DNA of 15,954 nt from an uncultured Rickettsiales bacterium (lineage in GTDB: Bacteria; Pseudomonadota; Alphaproteobacteria; Rickettsiales; UBA1997): the NCBI GenBank assembly GCA_934725005.1, contig CAKVBE010000008.1:1-15954 (forward strand). Direction: 5' to 3'. A program made the position numbers and the translations under genes. Below are positions 8,551 through 15,489 of this stretch, piece after piece (position 1 is the stretch's first letter; each line of letters opens with the position of its first letter). A model generated the notes under the pieces. That model searched no databases, had not been told where the DNA came from, and saw nothing but the letters and a program-made list of their open reading frames with translations.

Positions 8551-8581
8551 TCTCCTTTCTAAGGTTATATTTATCATTATA
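8551..8581 (-). promoter_or_regulatory. Antisense extended -10 and ribosome binding site inside the 147-base unit
   Basis: Read on the minus strand, TGTTATAAT ends at 8576 (extended -10: TG, one base, then perfect TATAAT at 8581-8576). AAAGGAG follows at 8558-8552, six to seven bases before ATGATG at 8545-8540. The -35 position (about 8599-8604) does not match the consensus. Spacing allows a leader of about 24 bases. Confidence 0.45.
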
Positions 8582-8628
8582 ACACAGAGTATAAACTCGT
8601 TGTTGACAGGGATATGAGGATTCCAACA

Positions 8629-8640
8629 TCACAAGAAGGT
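8629..8640 (+). repeat. 12-base direct repeat, downstream copy (putative template-jump site)
   Basis: TCACAAGAAGGT, identical to 8482-8493, largely in the loop of a short CAAC/GTTG hairpin and so probably exposed. It contains the triplet ACA; from memory, published DRT2 template boundaries are also marked by paired ACA motifs, but I cannot check this here. Confidence 0.6.
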
Positions 8641-8698
8641 TGAAAAACGAATTGAATTGTCAAAGAAAATGTCTTTCTGATAAAGAAGGCTAAGTTTT

Positions 8699-8738
8699 GG
8701 AAGACACTCTTATGGACGAACGAATCCGAGTGTCTTCC
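8699..8738 (+). ncRNA. Strong hairpin at the 3' end of the ncRNA region, just before the RT start
   Basis: The arms 8699-8709 and 8728-8738 pair over 11 bases (GGAAGACACTC with GAGTGTCTTCC), and a short GGA/TCC pairing is possible inside the 18-base loop. It ends 19 bases before the RT ATG. It probably forms the 3' domain of the ncRNA, as an RT-binding or processing stem. It is not a typical terminator, because only a purine-rich A tract follows. Confidence 0.6.
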
Positions 8739-8757
8739 GTGCTAAAAAAGGAAGTAT

Positions 8758-10464
8758 ATGTCTACAAAACAAAATGATTACAATAAACTGAAAAGTAATT
8801 TAACTAAGCAGGTTAGAGAAAAAATCCCAACATTTAATCTAAAAAGTTTTGCTCACTTTGATAAACCATTTTCTTTTGGCAGATTTATAACAAAGGATAA
8901 GTCATCCTCTAAAACGAAATTTATAATAACACCCGCTTCTCAAAAGAAAATTAAGCAACAAATAAATTCATTGCACTTATTTTTAAACTCTCCGGAAAGA
9001 ATTGCAAAACACTCATTTTATCCTTTTATAGCATTTGATATAGAAGAAAGGCGCTCAAATACTATAAACAAGATTAAATACTATGAAAAGAAGTTAGTTG
9101 AGTTATCCGGAGAAGAGAAAAATAAGTGTCTCAACACTTTAGATAGTTTAAAAAAGAAAGGCATTATTAAAAAACGTCCAATTAGGTATGCTTCACATAT
9201 TGACGGGTATATTTACGGACATTATGCAAGTTTATTAAATAAAAAATATGAAAAAAGAATTCAGACACTAGGCTTAAGTGATGTTGTTTTAGCTTATAGA
9301 AAGCTTCCGCCTGTAATAATTAACGGTACTGAGATTAGTCCAAATAATTGTACTATGGCGAGAGAAGTTTTTGAAGAAATAAAAAGGCGTGAAAATAATT
9401 GTTATGCTTTAGCTTTTGATATTCATAGTTTTTATGATTACATAGATCACGCAAATCTATATAAAGAATGGGCACAGGTACTTGGTGTTGAAAATTTACC
9501 GAAAGATCATTTGAATATATATAAATCTTTAACAAAATATTGCTATATTGATTTGAAAGAAGTTTGTTACTATGTAAATAAAGATAAAAAGAAACCATGC
9601 TCACAAGTTGATTGTGAAAAATGTAACAAAAAAATATATAAAAAGATTCCTAAAATTTTATTTAAAAATGCAGAAAAATTCAGAAACTTTAAGTCTTGGT
9701 ATAAAGATTTTTATAAAGATACTGAACATAAAAAGTTTCATAAAAACGAAGGGTTTTATGCGCCTAAGCCATATGGAATTCCACAAGGTTCAGCAATGTC
9801 AGCGCTTTTATCTAATATTTATATGATACCTTTTGATTCAGCTATGAAAAATCTTGCAGAAGATGTTGACGGTTTATATAGGCGTTATTGTGATGACATA
9901 ATATTTATTTGCCATCGCGATGAAAAAATTAAAGAAAAAATTGTCAATAAAATTAAGGAATGTATAAGCGAAAGAGGAGAAAAACTAGAGATTCATCCAA
10001 TTGAAGAGTGGGATAATTATTCAAAAAGTCAGTGTTATGATTTTAAAAATACTGTAAAAATAAAACAACACCCTCTTCAGTATTTAGGGTTTTATTTTGA
10101 TGGCGAAAAAGTAAGGATCAGAGAAGGTAGCTTAGCACGATATTTAAGAAAGTCAAAACGAGCAGTTACTGCTATGAAATTTAATGCAATAAAGAAACTT
10201 ATAAATATGCATAAACAAAAAATACCAATACAAGAAAAACAGAAAAAATTGTATCGTCATCATTTATATGAACAATATACGCATCTTGGTAAACGCAATT
10301 TTATATCATATGTCTATAGGACATTTAATACGGTTTTTGATACATCTGTTATAAAACAACAAATAATGAATCATCACAAAAGATTAAATAATCTTATAGA
10401 ACAAGCTGATAAGGAAATATTACAAACTTACGAGGAATTAATACAAAAGAATGCATTAAAATGA
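8758..10464 (+). CDS. Defence-associated reverse transcriptase, DRT2/UG2-like
   Basis: An RNA-directed DNA polymerase of 568 residues. An N-terminal extension of about 140 residues precedes the RT fold. Visible RT motifs are YASHIDGYIYGHYASLL (144-160), motif A FDIHSFYDYID (220-230, catalytic D221), motif B GIPQGSAMSALLSNIYM (340-356), motif C YRRYCDD (374-380, catalytic D379 and D380) and LQYLGFYFDG (440-449), then a basic thumb region. It lacks the retron-type YADD and shows no intron maturase or Avd/DGR context. Motif style, a single RT gene and an upstream ncRNA suit the DRT2 (UG2) group, which protects against phage by copying its ncRNA into concatemeric cDNA. A cysteine cluster (C281, C286, C289, with C262/C270 nearby) inserted before motif B may bind zinc. 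The ribosome binding site is AAGGAAG at 8748-8754. The exact UG class is uncertain. Confidence 0.8.
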   Translation: MSTKQNDYNKLKSNLTKQVREKIPTFNLKSFAHFDKPFSFGRFITKDKSSSKTKFIITPASQKKIKQQINSLHLFLNSPERIAKHSFYPFIAFDIEERRSNTINKIKYYEKKLVELSGEEKNKCLNTLDSLKKKGIIKKRPIRYASHIDGYIYGHYASLLNKKYEKRIQTLGLSDVVLAYRKLPPVIINGTEISPNNCTMAREVFEEIKRRENNCYALAFDIHSFYDYIDHANLYKEWAQVLGVENLPKDHLNIYKSLTKYCYIDLKEVCYYVNKDKKKPCSQVDCEKCNKKIYKKIPKILFKNAEKFRNFKSWYKDFYKDTEHKKFHKNEGFYAPKPYGIPQGSAMSALLSNIYMIPFDSAMKNLAEDVDGLYRRYCDDIIFICHRDEKIKEKIVNKIKECISERGEKLEIHPIEEWDNYSKSQCYDFKNTVKIKQHPLQYLGFYFDGEKVRIREGSLARYLRKSKRAVTAMKFNAIKKLINMHKQKIPIQEKQKKLYRHHLYEQYTHLGKRNFISYVYRTFNTVFDTSVIKQQIMNHHKRLNNLIEQADKEILQTYEELIQKNALK

Positions 10465-10499
10465 AAGTTATGCTAAAATAAACCTATTCGGAGGTTTTA

Positions 10500-11507
10500 A
10501 TGTCTGGTGAAGTTTCCAAAATATATACTGATATTGCTGAATTACTAAATGTTGCTCGAACAAAAGCCTACCATGCTGTAAATTCTATTATGGTAGAAAC
10601 ATACTGGAAGATTGGACAACGCATTGTGGAAGAAGAACAAGGTGGAACGGCTCGTGCAGAATACGGCTCAAAACTTATTGAAAATCTGTCTAAGTACTTA
10701 ACAGACACTTTTGGTAAAGGTTTTTCTGAAGCAAATTTAAGGAACATGAGGAGTTTTTATATTGCGTATCCGGAATTCGACAGACAGTGTCTAGCGGATT
10801 TGTCTTGGTCTAATATTGCAAGAATTCTCAGAATTGATAACCCTGAAGAAAGGAATTATTACTTAACAGAAGCGGCATCTCAGAATTGGTCTTATCGTCA
10901 ACTTGAACGTAATATTAAAAGTGGATATTATCATAGACTTCTATCAACACAAGAAAATGTAAATACAACAGAAAAATGTTTACCAACTGTAATTGATACT
11001 AAAGAATTCATTAAAGATCCTTATGTTTTAGAATTTCTTAATTTACCAGAAAATATAGATGGCAAAGAAAGTACTTTAGAATCAGCTTTAATTAACAATT
11101 TACAAAAATTCTTACTAGAGCTTGGTAAAGGTTTTTCTTTTGTTGCTAGACAATTTAGAATTAGTACAGAAACTGACCATTTTTATGCGGATTTAGTATT
11201 TTACAATTATCTACTTAAATGTTTTGTTGTTATTGATTTAAAAACTACAAAATTATCTCATGCTGATATTGGACAAATGGATATGTATGTAAGAATGTTT
11301 GATGAATTGAAACGTGGTTCTGATGATAACCCTACAATAGGTATAATTCTGTGTACTGATAAATCAGAAACAATGGTTAAATATTCTATTTTACAAGAAA
11401 GTCAACAAATTTTTGCAAGTAAATATAAAACAGTTTTACCAACAGAAGAAGAACTAGCAGAATTGATAAGTTCTGAAACAAGATATTTAAAATCCCAAAA
11501 CAATTAA
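10500..11507 (+). CDS. YhcG/DUF1016-family PD-(D/E)XK nuclease
   Basis: The 335-residue protein has the DUF1016 N-terminal helical domain (about 5-150, with the stretch from AYHAVNSIMVETYWKIGQRI to ANLRNMRSFY) and a C-terminal PD-(D/E)XK nuclease-like domain (about 165-325) with E194, D231 and the D246-L-K248 signature in VVIDLKT, followed by the GQMDMYVRMFD helix. Members are often found beside type I restriction-modification genes and are thought to act in DNA cleavage or defence; the exact substrate is not established. CGGAGG at 10489-10494 lies five bases before the ATG. Only 35 bases separate it from the RT, so joint transcription is likely. It appears intact and is the last gene of the defence island. 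Confidence 0.9.
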   Translation: MSGEVSKIYTDIAELLNVARTKAYHAVNSIMVETYWKIGQRIVEEEQGGTARAEYGSKLIENLSKYLTDTFGKGFSEANLRNMRSFYIAYPEFDRQCLADLSWSNIARILRIDNPEERNYYLTEAASQNWSYRQLERNIKSGYYHRLLSTQENVNTTEKCLPTVIDTKEFIKDPYVLEFLNLPENIDGKESTLESALINNLQKFLLELGKGFSFVARQFRISTETDHFYADLVFYNYLLKCFVVIDLKTTKLSHADIGQMDMYVRMFDELKRGSDDNPTIGIILCTDKSETMVKYSILQESQQIFASKYKTVLPTEEELAELISSETRYLKSQNN

Positions 11508-11619
11508 AATGTTGTTCAAAACGCGTTCAAAATCGTTTTTATAAAGAGTTTATATTTTATTGGTAACTTTATATCAAAAACAATAAAATTTTATGAAATA
11601 AGGCAAAATGAAAGGATTT
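11508..11619. other. Short gap with tandem GTTCAAAA motifs; candidate left end of the Mu-like element
   Basis: Immediately after the nuclease stop, GTTCAAAA occurs at 11514-11521 and 11525-11532. TG at 11510-11511 could be the first bases of an element with TG...CA ends. CGTTCAAAATCG (11524-11535) resembles, in inverted orientation, CGATTTTAACG at 15832-15842. A nine-base inverted repeat ATTTTATTG/CAATAAAAT (11554-11562 with 11581-11589) could end transcription from both converging sides. The end assignment is tentative. Confidence 0.3.
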
Positions 11620-11742
11620 CTATTTTGAACTCTTTTCTACATTTTCATCAAACATTTCCACGGTATCAAATTCAGAAAAATTATAATTTCTAAACTTTTC
11701 AATTTGTTCTATTGTATATTCTTGTTTTAATCTTTTATACAT
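11620..11742 (-). CDS. Small 40-residue open frame, or C-terminal continuation of the 220-residue protein
   Basis: After the TAG stop of the gene at 11746-12408, the same frame continues ACC ATG and stays open for 40 codons to TAG at 11622-11620. The peptide (MYKRLKQEYTIEQIEKFRNY at its start) is charged, helix-prone and protein-like. It could be a separate coupled mini-gene, or the true C-terminus of the upstream protein cut off by a nonsense mutation (for example CAG to TAG). The other genes of this element each show an in-frame stop, which favours the second reading, but no family knowledge decides it. Confidence 0.45.
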   Translation of the reverse strand: MYKRLKQEYTIEQIEKFRNYNFSEFDTVEMFDENVEKSSK

Positions 11743-11745
11743 GGT

Positions 11746-12408
11746 CTAAGCTGTTGTAATTTTACCTCTATTAAGTTGCATTTTTATTAATCTTTCAAAT
11801 CTTTGAATAGCCAATTCTCTCGCTTCATCAATGTTTAACTTCTTAGGTGATAAATAGTATTCTTTAAAGAAATAGTAAATTTCACCAGGTTCTGCTGAGT
11901 CATTGCCAACTAAATTTACTAAACCGTTTTGACAAATCTCTTTCTTATATCTTCTATAAGATTTAATGCTCATTTCATGTTTCGTTAAGACTTGCATTAA
12001 TTTATTACCTCTCAATCCTTGAGTTTCTTTCAACACTTTGAATATTCTCTTAATTCTCTCTTTTACTTTTGGTGTTGCAAAAAAGTAATCGACAAAACCG
12101 TCTAAATCATTGATTCGTTTAATAAAAATTTCTTTTGGCTTTTTAGGTTGAAATGGTAATGAATGTATCAAAGAATCGTCATTACAAATTTCTTTATCCT
12201 CATGTTTTTTTAATTTTTGTGGAATATAGACATAATATCCATCACTTTCTTTTAGCTTATTTTTATGAACTAAAAGTTCCAACATTTCTGCTACCTCAAA
12301 CTTTGAGCATTCTGTTAAAACTTCAATATCATCAACAGTAAATGTTTTTAGCTTTTTTGCTATTGTTATAATTTTTATCTCTAATTTTGTTGCTTTCTTT
12401 CTTGTCAT
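11746..12408 (-). CDS. Accessory protein of the Mu-like element, unknown function, HTH-like N-terminus
   Basis: I do not recognise a named family. The 220-residue basic protein has an N-terminal winged-helix-like segment (about 8-65: IITIAKKLKTFTVDDIEVLT and following, ending YYVYIPQ) and a central helical part (about 105-165) with a possible helix-turn-helix around LRGNKLMQVLTKHEMSIKSYRRY, so DNA binding is plausible. Its ATG overlaps the TGA of the ATPase gene (ATGA), showing translational coupling and co-function with the transposition genes. The stop TAG is followed in frame by the 40-codon extension at 11620-11742. A role in target choice or regulation of transposition is a guess from position. 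Confidence 0.75.
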   Translation of the reverse strand: MTRKKATKLEIKIITIAKKLKTFTVDDIEVLTECSKFEVAEMLELLVHKNKLKESDGYYVYIPQKLKKHEDKEICNDDSLIHSLPFQPKKPKEIFIKRINDLDGFVDYFFATPKVKERIKRIFKVLKETQGLRGNKLMQVLTKHEMSIKSYRRYKKEICQNGLVNLVGNDSAEPGEIYYFFKEYYLSPKKLNIDEARELAIQRFERLIKMQLNRGKITTA

Positions 12409-13085
12409 AATAATTCGCTTTCTGCAATATGTTTTGTTATAACTTTGTAATCATTAGTTTTTGCTAAATTTTCAAATTTTAAAATTATTTTTACTATTTG
12501 CCTAAATCTATTTGATTGATAAACAATTTCAATAGCAGAATCTTCAAAAGGAATGTCAGAGAGTGTGTTTATAATTGTTTTTACATCTTCAAAATCAAAT
12601 GGAATAAACCTGTAAATTTCAACAATTCTATCGAAAAAATGTTTATATCTACTTAACTTTTTATCTACTGCTCCCATACCAACAAGCAAAATAGGTATTC
12701 CTGTTTCATCATGTAAATCTCTAATTGTTTCAATAGGTCTTGTATTATTTATTAAATAATCTATCTCATCAACAATTATCATTCTTGGATTTTCTACTAA
12801 TTTTGCAACAGCTTGCTCAAATAAATCTGCAACAAGAATTTTTGGAGCCTCTCCTAAATCAGAAACTAATTGCTTTAGGAGCCATCGTGGAGTCATACCA
12901 TTTTTCGCAGTTATGATTAGTGCATCTTGTTGAATTGCCCACCATAAAATTGCATTAGTTTTTCCTAATCCAGGTTCACCAAAAACTAATCCCATTTTAG
13001 GTACATTATTCTTTGTATTTTAAAGTTTGTTCGCTAACACAATAAACGATTTTACATTTTTAGTTTTTACAAATATATTTTTCAT
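12405..13085 (-). pseudogene. MuB-like AAA+ ATPase with in-frame TAA at codon 22
   Basis: MuB-type ATPases bind target DNA, deliver it to the transposase and stimulate transposition. The uninterrupted part (from ATG at 12995, 196 residues) has Walker A GEPGLGKT (6-13) and Walker B MIIVDE (72-77), then a sensor-like segment ILLVGMGAVDKKL. Thirty codons in the same frame upstream begin at ATG 13085 and read MKNIFVKTKNVKSFIVLANKL, then TAA (13022-13020), then NTKNNVPK leading into MGLVFGEP. The natural N-terminus thus seems to lie upstream, and the TAA probably replaces a sense codon such as CAA. Re-initiation at 12995 would keep the P-loop but lose the N-terminal helix. The TGA stop overlaps the next ATG. 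The 226-codon frame is short for MuB and lacks its N-terminal HTH domain. Confidence 0.75.
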
Positions 13086-13088
13086 TCT

Positions 13089-15041
13089 TTAACTCTCACT
13101 TGTTTCATATATTAATTTATATTCTACTGACTTTTTATAATCTTCAATCCAACTTATTTCTTCTGTAGTCTGATTTACTTTTTTCTTTAAATAATCATAT
13201 TTTTCAAATTTATTATGAAAAATTGGTTCTTCATCTTCAATTTTTTCAGATTCTTCAAAAGCTTCGATATACTTGTCTTGTTCCATTTTTTGTTCATAAT
13301 CAAAAACATCTGTTTCAAGTAAAGGAACATAGCCATTTTCTTTTTTTAAATGTTTTAAATATTCATTAGCTGTTTGTTGTTCAAGTCGTTTTTGTTGTTT
13401 TACTCTTTGTTTAAAATCTTCAATATCTTTTGCAGAGCCTGTATAATTTACTAAAGGATTAATAGCATCTAATCTTTTAGCAACGCAGATAAATTCACCA
13501 GCAAGTGTATAAACTTTTACAAAAGATAAATCAAACAAGCTATATTTAATTAAAACTTTTTTCTTTAGTCCGTATAAAGCTTCATCATAATAGTCTGATT
13601 TTAAAAATCTTATGCCATTTCTTCCAATACTTTTAATTTCTGAAACCATCATCATATCGTCTAGTTGATTAAAATCAAGTAAACAACCTTTTCCTTCTTC
13701 AAGAACTTCACCAATAGTTTTTCCCTCTACATTTGGACAAGGTTGAGCATAATGAAAACATAACCATTTATTTAACAACATAATAACTTCTTGTATTGTT
13801 GGAATATATGGATTATGGTGTTTTTTATGAAATTTCTCATTTCTTTTTAGATACGCTGGTTGGTCGTTAATATTTGCACCAACAAATGATGGTAATAACC
13901 TTTCAAAACTATCTTGCATTTCTCTAAAAAATCGTTCAATAGTTTTAACTTTCGCATTGTATGGTAATGCATAAATTGGAGTTATACCAAGACTTACAAA
14001 TAATCCATTAAATTCTTCTGTGTCATTAAAATATTTTGATTTAAAAGCTTTCCCATTATCTTGGTATAAATATTTAGGATATTTTTGCAAATTCATAATT
14101 GAATTTCTTAATGCTGAAGCAATACATTGAGTATTTTCTTCTAACATTATTTCAAATCCAACTAACCCACCGGATTTCCAATCTTGATATCCAACTAATG
14201 TTGCTCGACAAGGCTTGCCATCAAATGGATTTATAACCTGAAAAGCAAGTCTATGACCGTCACCAACAAGAACTTCACCAACTTCTAATTTTGAAGGATC
14301 TCTTTTAATATATGGAACAACTTTTTCTCTAAGAGCTTTTGAACCTTCTCTTGAAAATACCCATAAATCATAATGTTCTGCAATATATTTTTTAGCAAAT
14401 CTTCTATATGTCATTTCACAAGAAAATTCAGTTATACCTTTTTCTTTTAATAAATGTTGGGTTAATTTTATAGCTTTACCAACACTCGTTCTATTTGGAT
14501 GAAGTAAGAAATTTATAAAAATTTCTTGTTCTTCTTTTGATAAACCAGAGGTTTTCTTGTTATGAGAAACATATTTATTTAATAAAGCTCTCCAATCATA
14601 ATTATTATCTTTCAGTTTCTTTTCCCAACGTAACATAGTACAAGGGCTTATTTTATCAATTTTATAATATACATCACCATATTCAGGAGAGTTTTTATAA
14701 ATTTTCATAAAATCCTTTACAGATTGAATTTTTGTCCACTTGTAATATTTGAAAAATTGTTGCCAGCTAGTTACTAAATTAAATTTAGTCAAGGCTTTCT
14801 TTTTATTTTCTTCCGTATAAACAGTTGGAAGATTTGATTTTCTATCTATAAATTTTTCTTTTTCTAAGATTTTTAAAGTTTCAAGTTGCCAATCTTCTCG
14901 TAAAGCCGAAATAGGAATTCTATGATAGCGTCCCTCTTTAAAACTTGGTAATTTTCCTTGATAAATAGCTTTTCTAATATATCTTTCAGAAAGTCCTAAT
15001 ATATCAGCTAATTCTACTGTTGTAATCTAATCTCTAGTCAT
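13089..15041 (-). pseudogene. MuA-like DDE transposase with in-frame TAG at codon 5
   Basis: The transposase cuts and joins element ends to target DNA. The long uninterrupted part (567 codons from TTG at 14792) shows the catalytic triad D178 (VGDGH), D245 (YQDNGKAF) and E286 (VKTIERFF), a beta-barrel region after it and a charged C-terminal tail that probably contacts the ATPase. The same frame continues 83 codons upstream to ATG at 15041, encoding a HTH segment (VELADILGLSERYIRKAI, with FKEGRYHRIP after it) as in Mu-type end-binding domains. It is broken only by TAG at 15029-15027 within MTRD-stop-ITTVE. TGG (Trp) fits family style at this place. Without the stop the protein would be about 650 residues, close to MuA. 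TAA, AGA, then the ATPase ATG follow in the same frame. Confidence 0.85.
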
Positions 15042-15095
15042 TTTTAATCCTTTATTTTTTGTATTAAAAATATTTAAAATCAGATAGAGTGTAAT

Positions 15096-15176
15096 TTCTA
15101 GAACTTCAGTATATTGAACAATTCATTATTTAATTCAATAATTATTCTAGTAGAAATTTCTAGTGTAAAATTCTAG
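15096..15176. promoter_or_regulatory. Divergent control region with TTCTAG operator-like repeats
   Basis: Between the transposase (leftward) and the Mor-like gene (rightward), TTCTAG occurs at 15096-15101, 15145-15150, 15158-15163 and 15171-15176. The last three are spaced exactly 13 bases, with the loose consensus TTCTAGTNNAAA. Tandem sites between divergent Mu-type genes are typical of operators for a repressor or of an enhancer bound by the transposase HTH domain. A -10-like TGATAATAT (15181-15189) follows the last repeat and would drive the Mor-like gene. No repressor gene is visible in the window. Confidence 0.5.
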
Positions 15177-15195
15177 TTTGTGATAATATTAATTT

Positions 15196-15489
15196 ATGAA
15201 TGAAAAAGAACCTGGTTGGATGAAATATTTAACATAAGACTCAATTGAGGATTGTGAGTTGCTGGACCTTATTAAATTAATTGGGTTTGAAGCAACTAAA
15301 AAACTAATGTTAAAACATGCTGGAGTACCAATATTAATTCCAAAATCTGCCACAAGTAAATATAAACGCCAATACATTCTTGATAACTATGACGGTACTA
15401 AAAAATCTCGAATGAAACTATCTTTGGAATGTAATATTACAGAAGGATATGTTTATAAAATTATAAAGCAATATAAAGAAGAAAATTAG
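15196..15489 (+). pseudogene. Mor-like transcription activator with in-frame TAA at codon 14
   Basis: The frame from ATG 15196 encodes MNEKEPGWMKYLT, then TAA at 15235-15237, then DSIEDCELLDLIKLIGFEAT and onward to TAG at 15487. The part after the stop resembles the Mor/C family of Mu middle-promoter activators: a dimerisation segment (LIKLIGFEATKKLMLKHAG), a GVPILIPK strand, and a C-terminal HTH (KLSLECNITEGYVYKIIKQY). The intact downstream frame could restart at TTG 15259, giving 76 residues. The 97-codon full frame is slightly shorter than Mu Mor. It diverges from the transposase operon across the operator repeats, so it probably regulated the element. CAA to TAA is the simplest lesion. 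Family assignment is from sequence style, moderately sure. Confidence 0.6.

Larger units (their letters stand above)
8403..8740 (+). ncRNA. Predicted structured template ncRNA of the defence-associated reverse transcriptase
   Basis: This roughly 340-base non-coding stretch lies directly upstream of the RT gene on the same strand, where DRT2-type systems carry their template RNA. All three sense frames are broken by stops. Visible structure includes a hairpin with arms 8457-8466 and 8470-8479 (ten pairs around a TTC loop), extended outwards by GTAAAG/CTTCAC (8450-8455 with 8480-8485, one mismatch) and TAAAC/GTTTA (8442-8446 with 8494-8498); a pairing AACCTT/AAGGTT (8515-8520 with 8561-8566); a small CAAC/GTTG hairpin (8624-8627 with 8639-8642) that puts most of the second 12-base repeat in its loop; and a strong 11-pair hairpin at 8699-8738. 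Ends are estimates. The alternative is a long regulated leader of the RT mRNA. Confidence 0.55.
11620..15489. mobile_element. Mu-like transposable element, coding core; ends not resolved
   Basis: The leftward genes encode a DDE transposase of the MuA type, a MuB-like AAA+ ATPase and small accessory proteins in a tightly packed operon, with a Mor-like regulator diverging on the other strand. There are no phage head or tail genes in the window, so it is either a compact transposon or one end of a prophage continuing to the right. Three genes carry single in-frame stops, so this copy is probably inactive. It sits right behind the defence island and points towards it. Confidence 0.75.

Noticed and set aside
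8603..8608. Perfect TTGACA as -35 of a promoter for the RT gene
   Set aside because: At 16-18 bases downstream the sequence reads ACATCA or CATCAC, not a -10, so it is likely chance or part of the RNA structure.
8390..8632. An ordinary 80-residue minus-strand gene starting at GTG 8632
   Set aside because: The GTG has no ribosome binding site, and the frame is open further upstream to 8659. The better start is ATGATG at 8545-8540 behind AAAGGAG, and the position inside the repeat-bounded unit suggests the cDNA-ORF explanation.
8403..10464. Retron (msr-msd plus RT) or diversity-generating retroelement
   Set aside because: The RT is 568 residues with YCDD and lacks retron hallmarks. No Avd, variable target gene or template/variable repeat pair is seen. 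The direct repeats are 12 bases within the ncRNA only.
12405..15489. Stop-codon reassignment to explain the in-frame stops
   Set aside because: TAA and TAG both occur as interrupting codons and also as genuine ends (mnmE TAG, transposase TAA, several hsd genes), so reassigning either would fuse unrelated genes.
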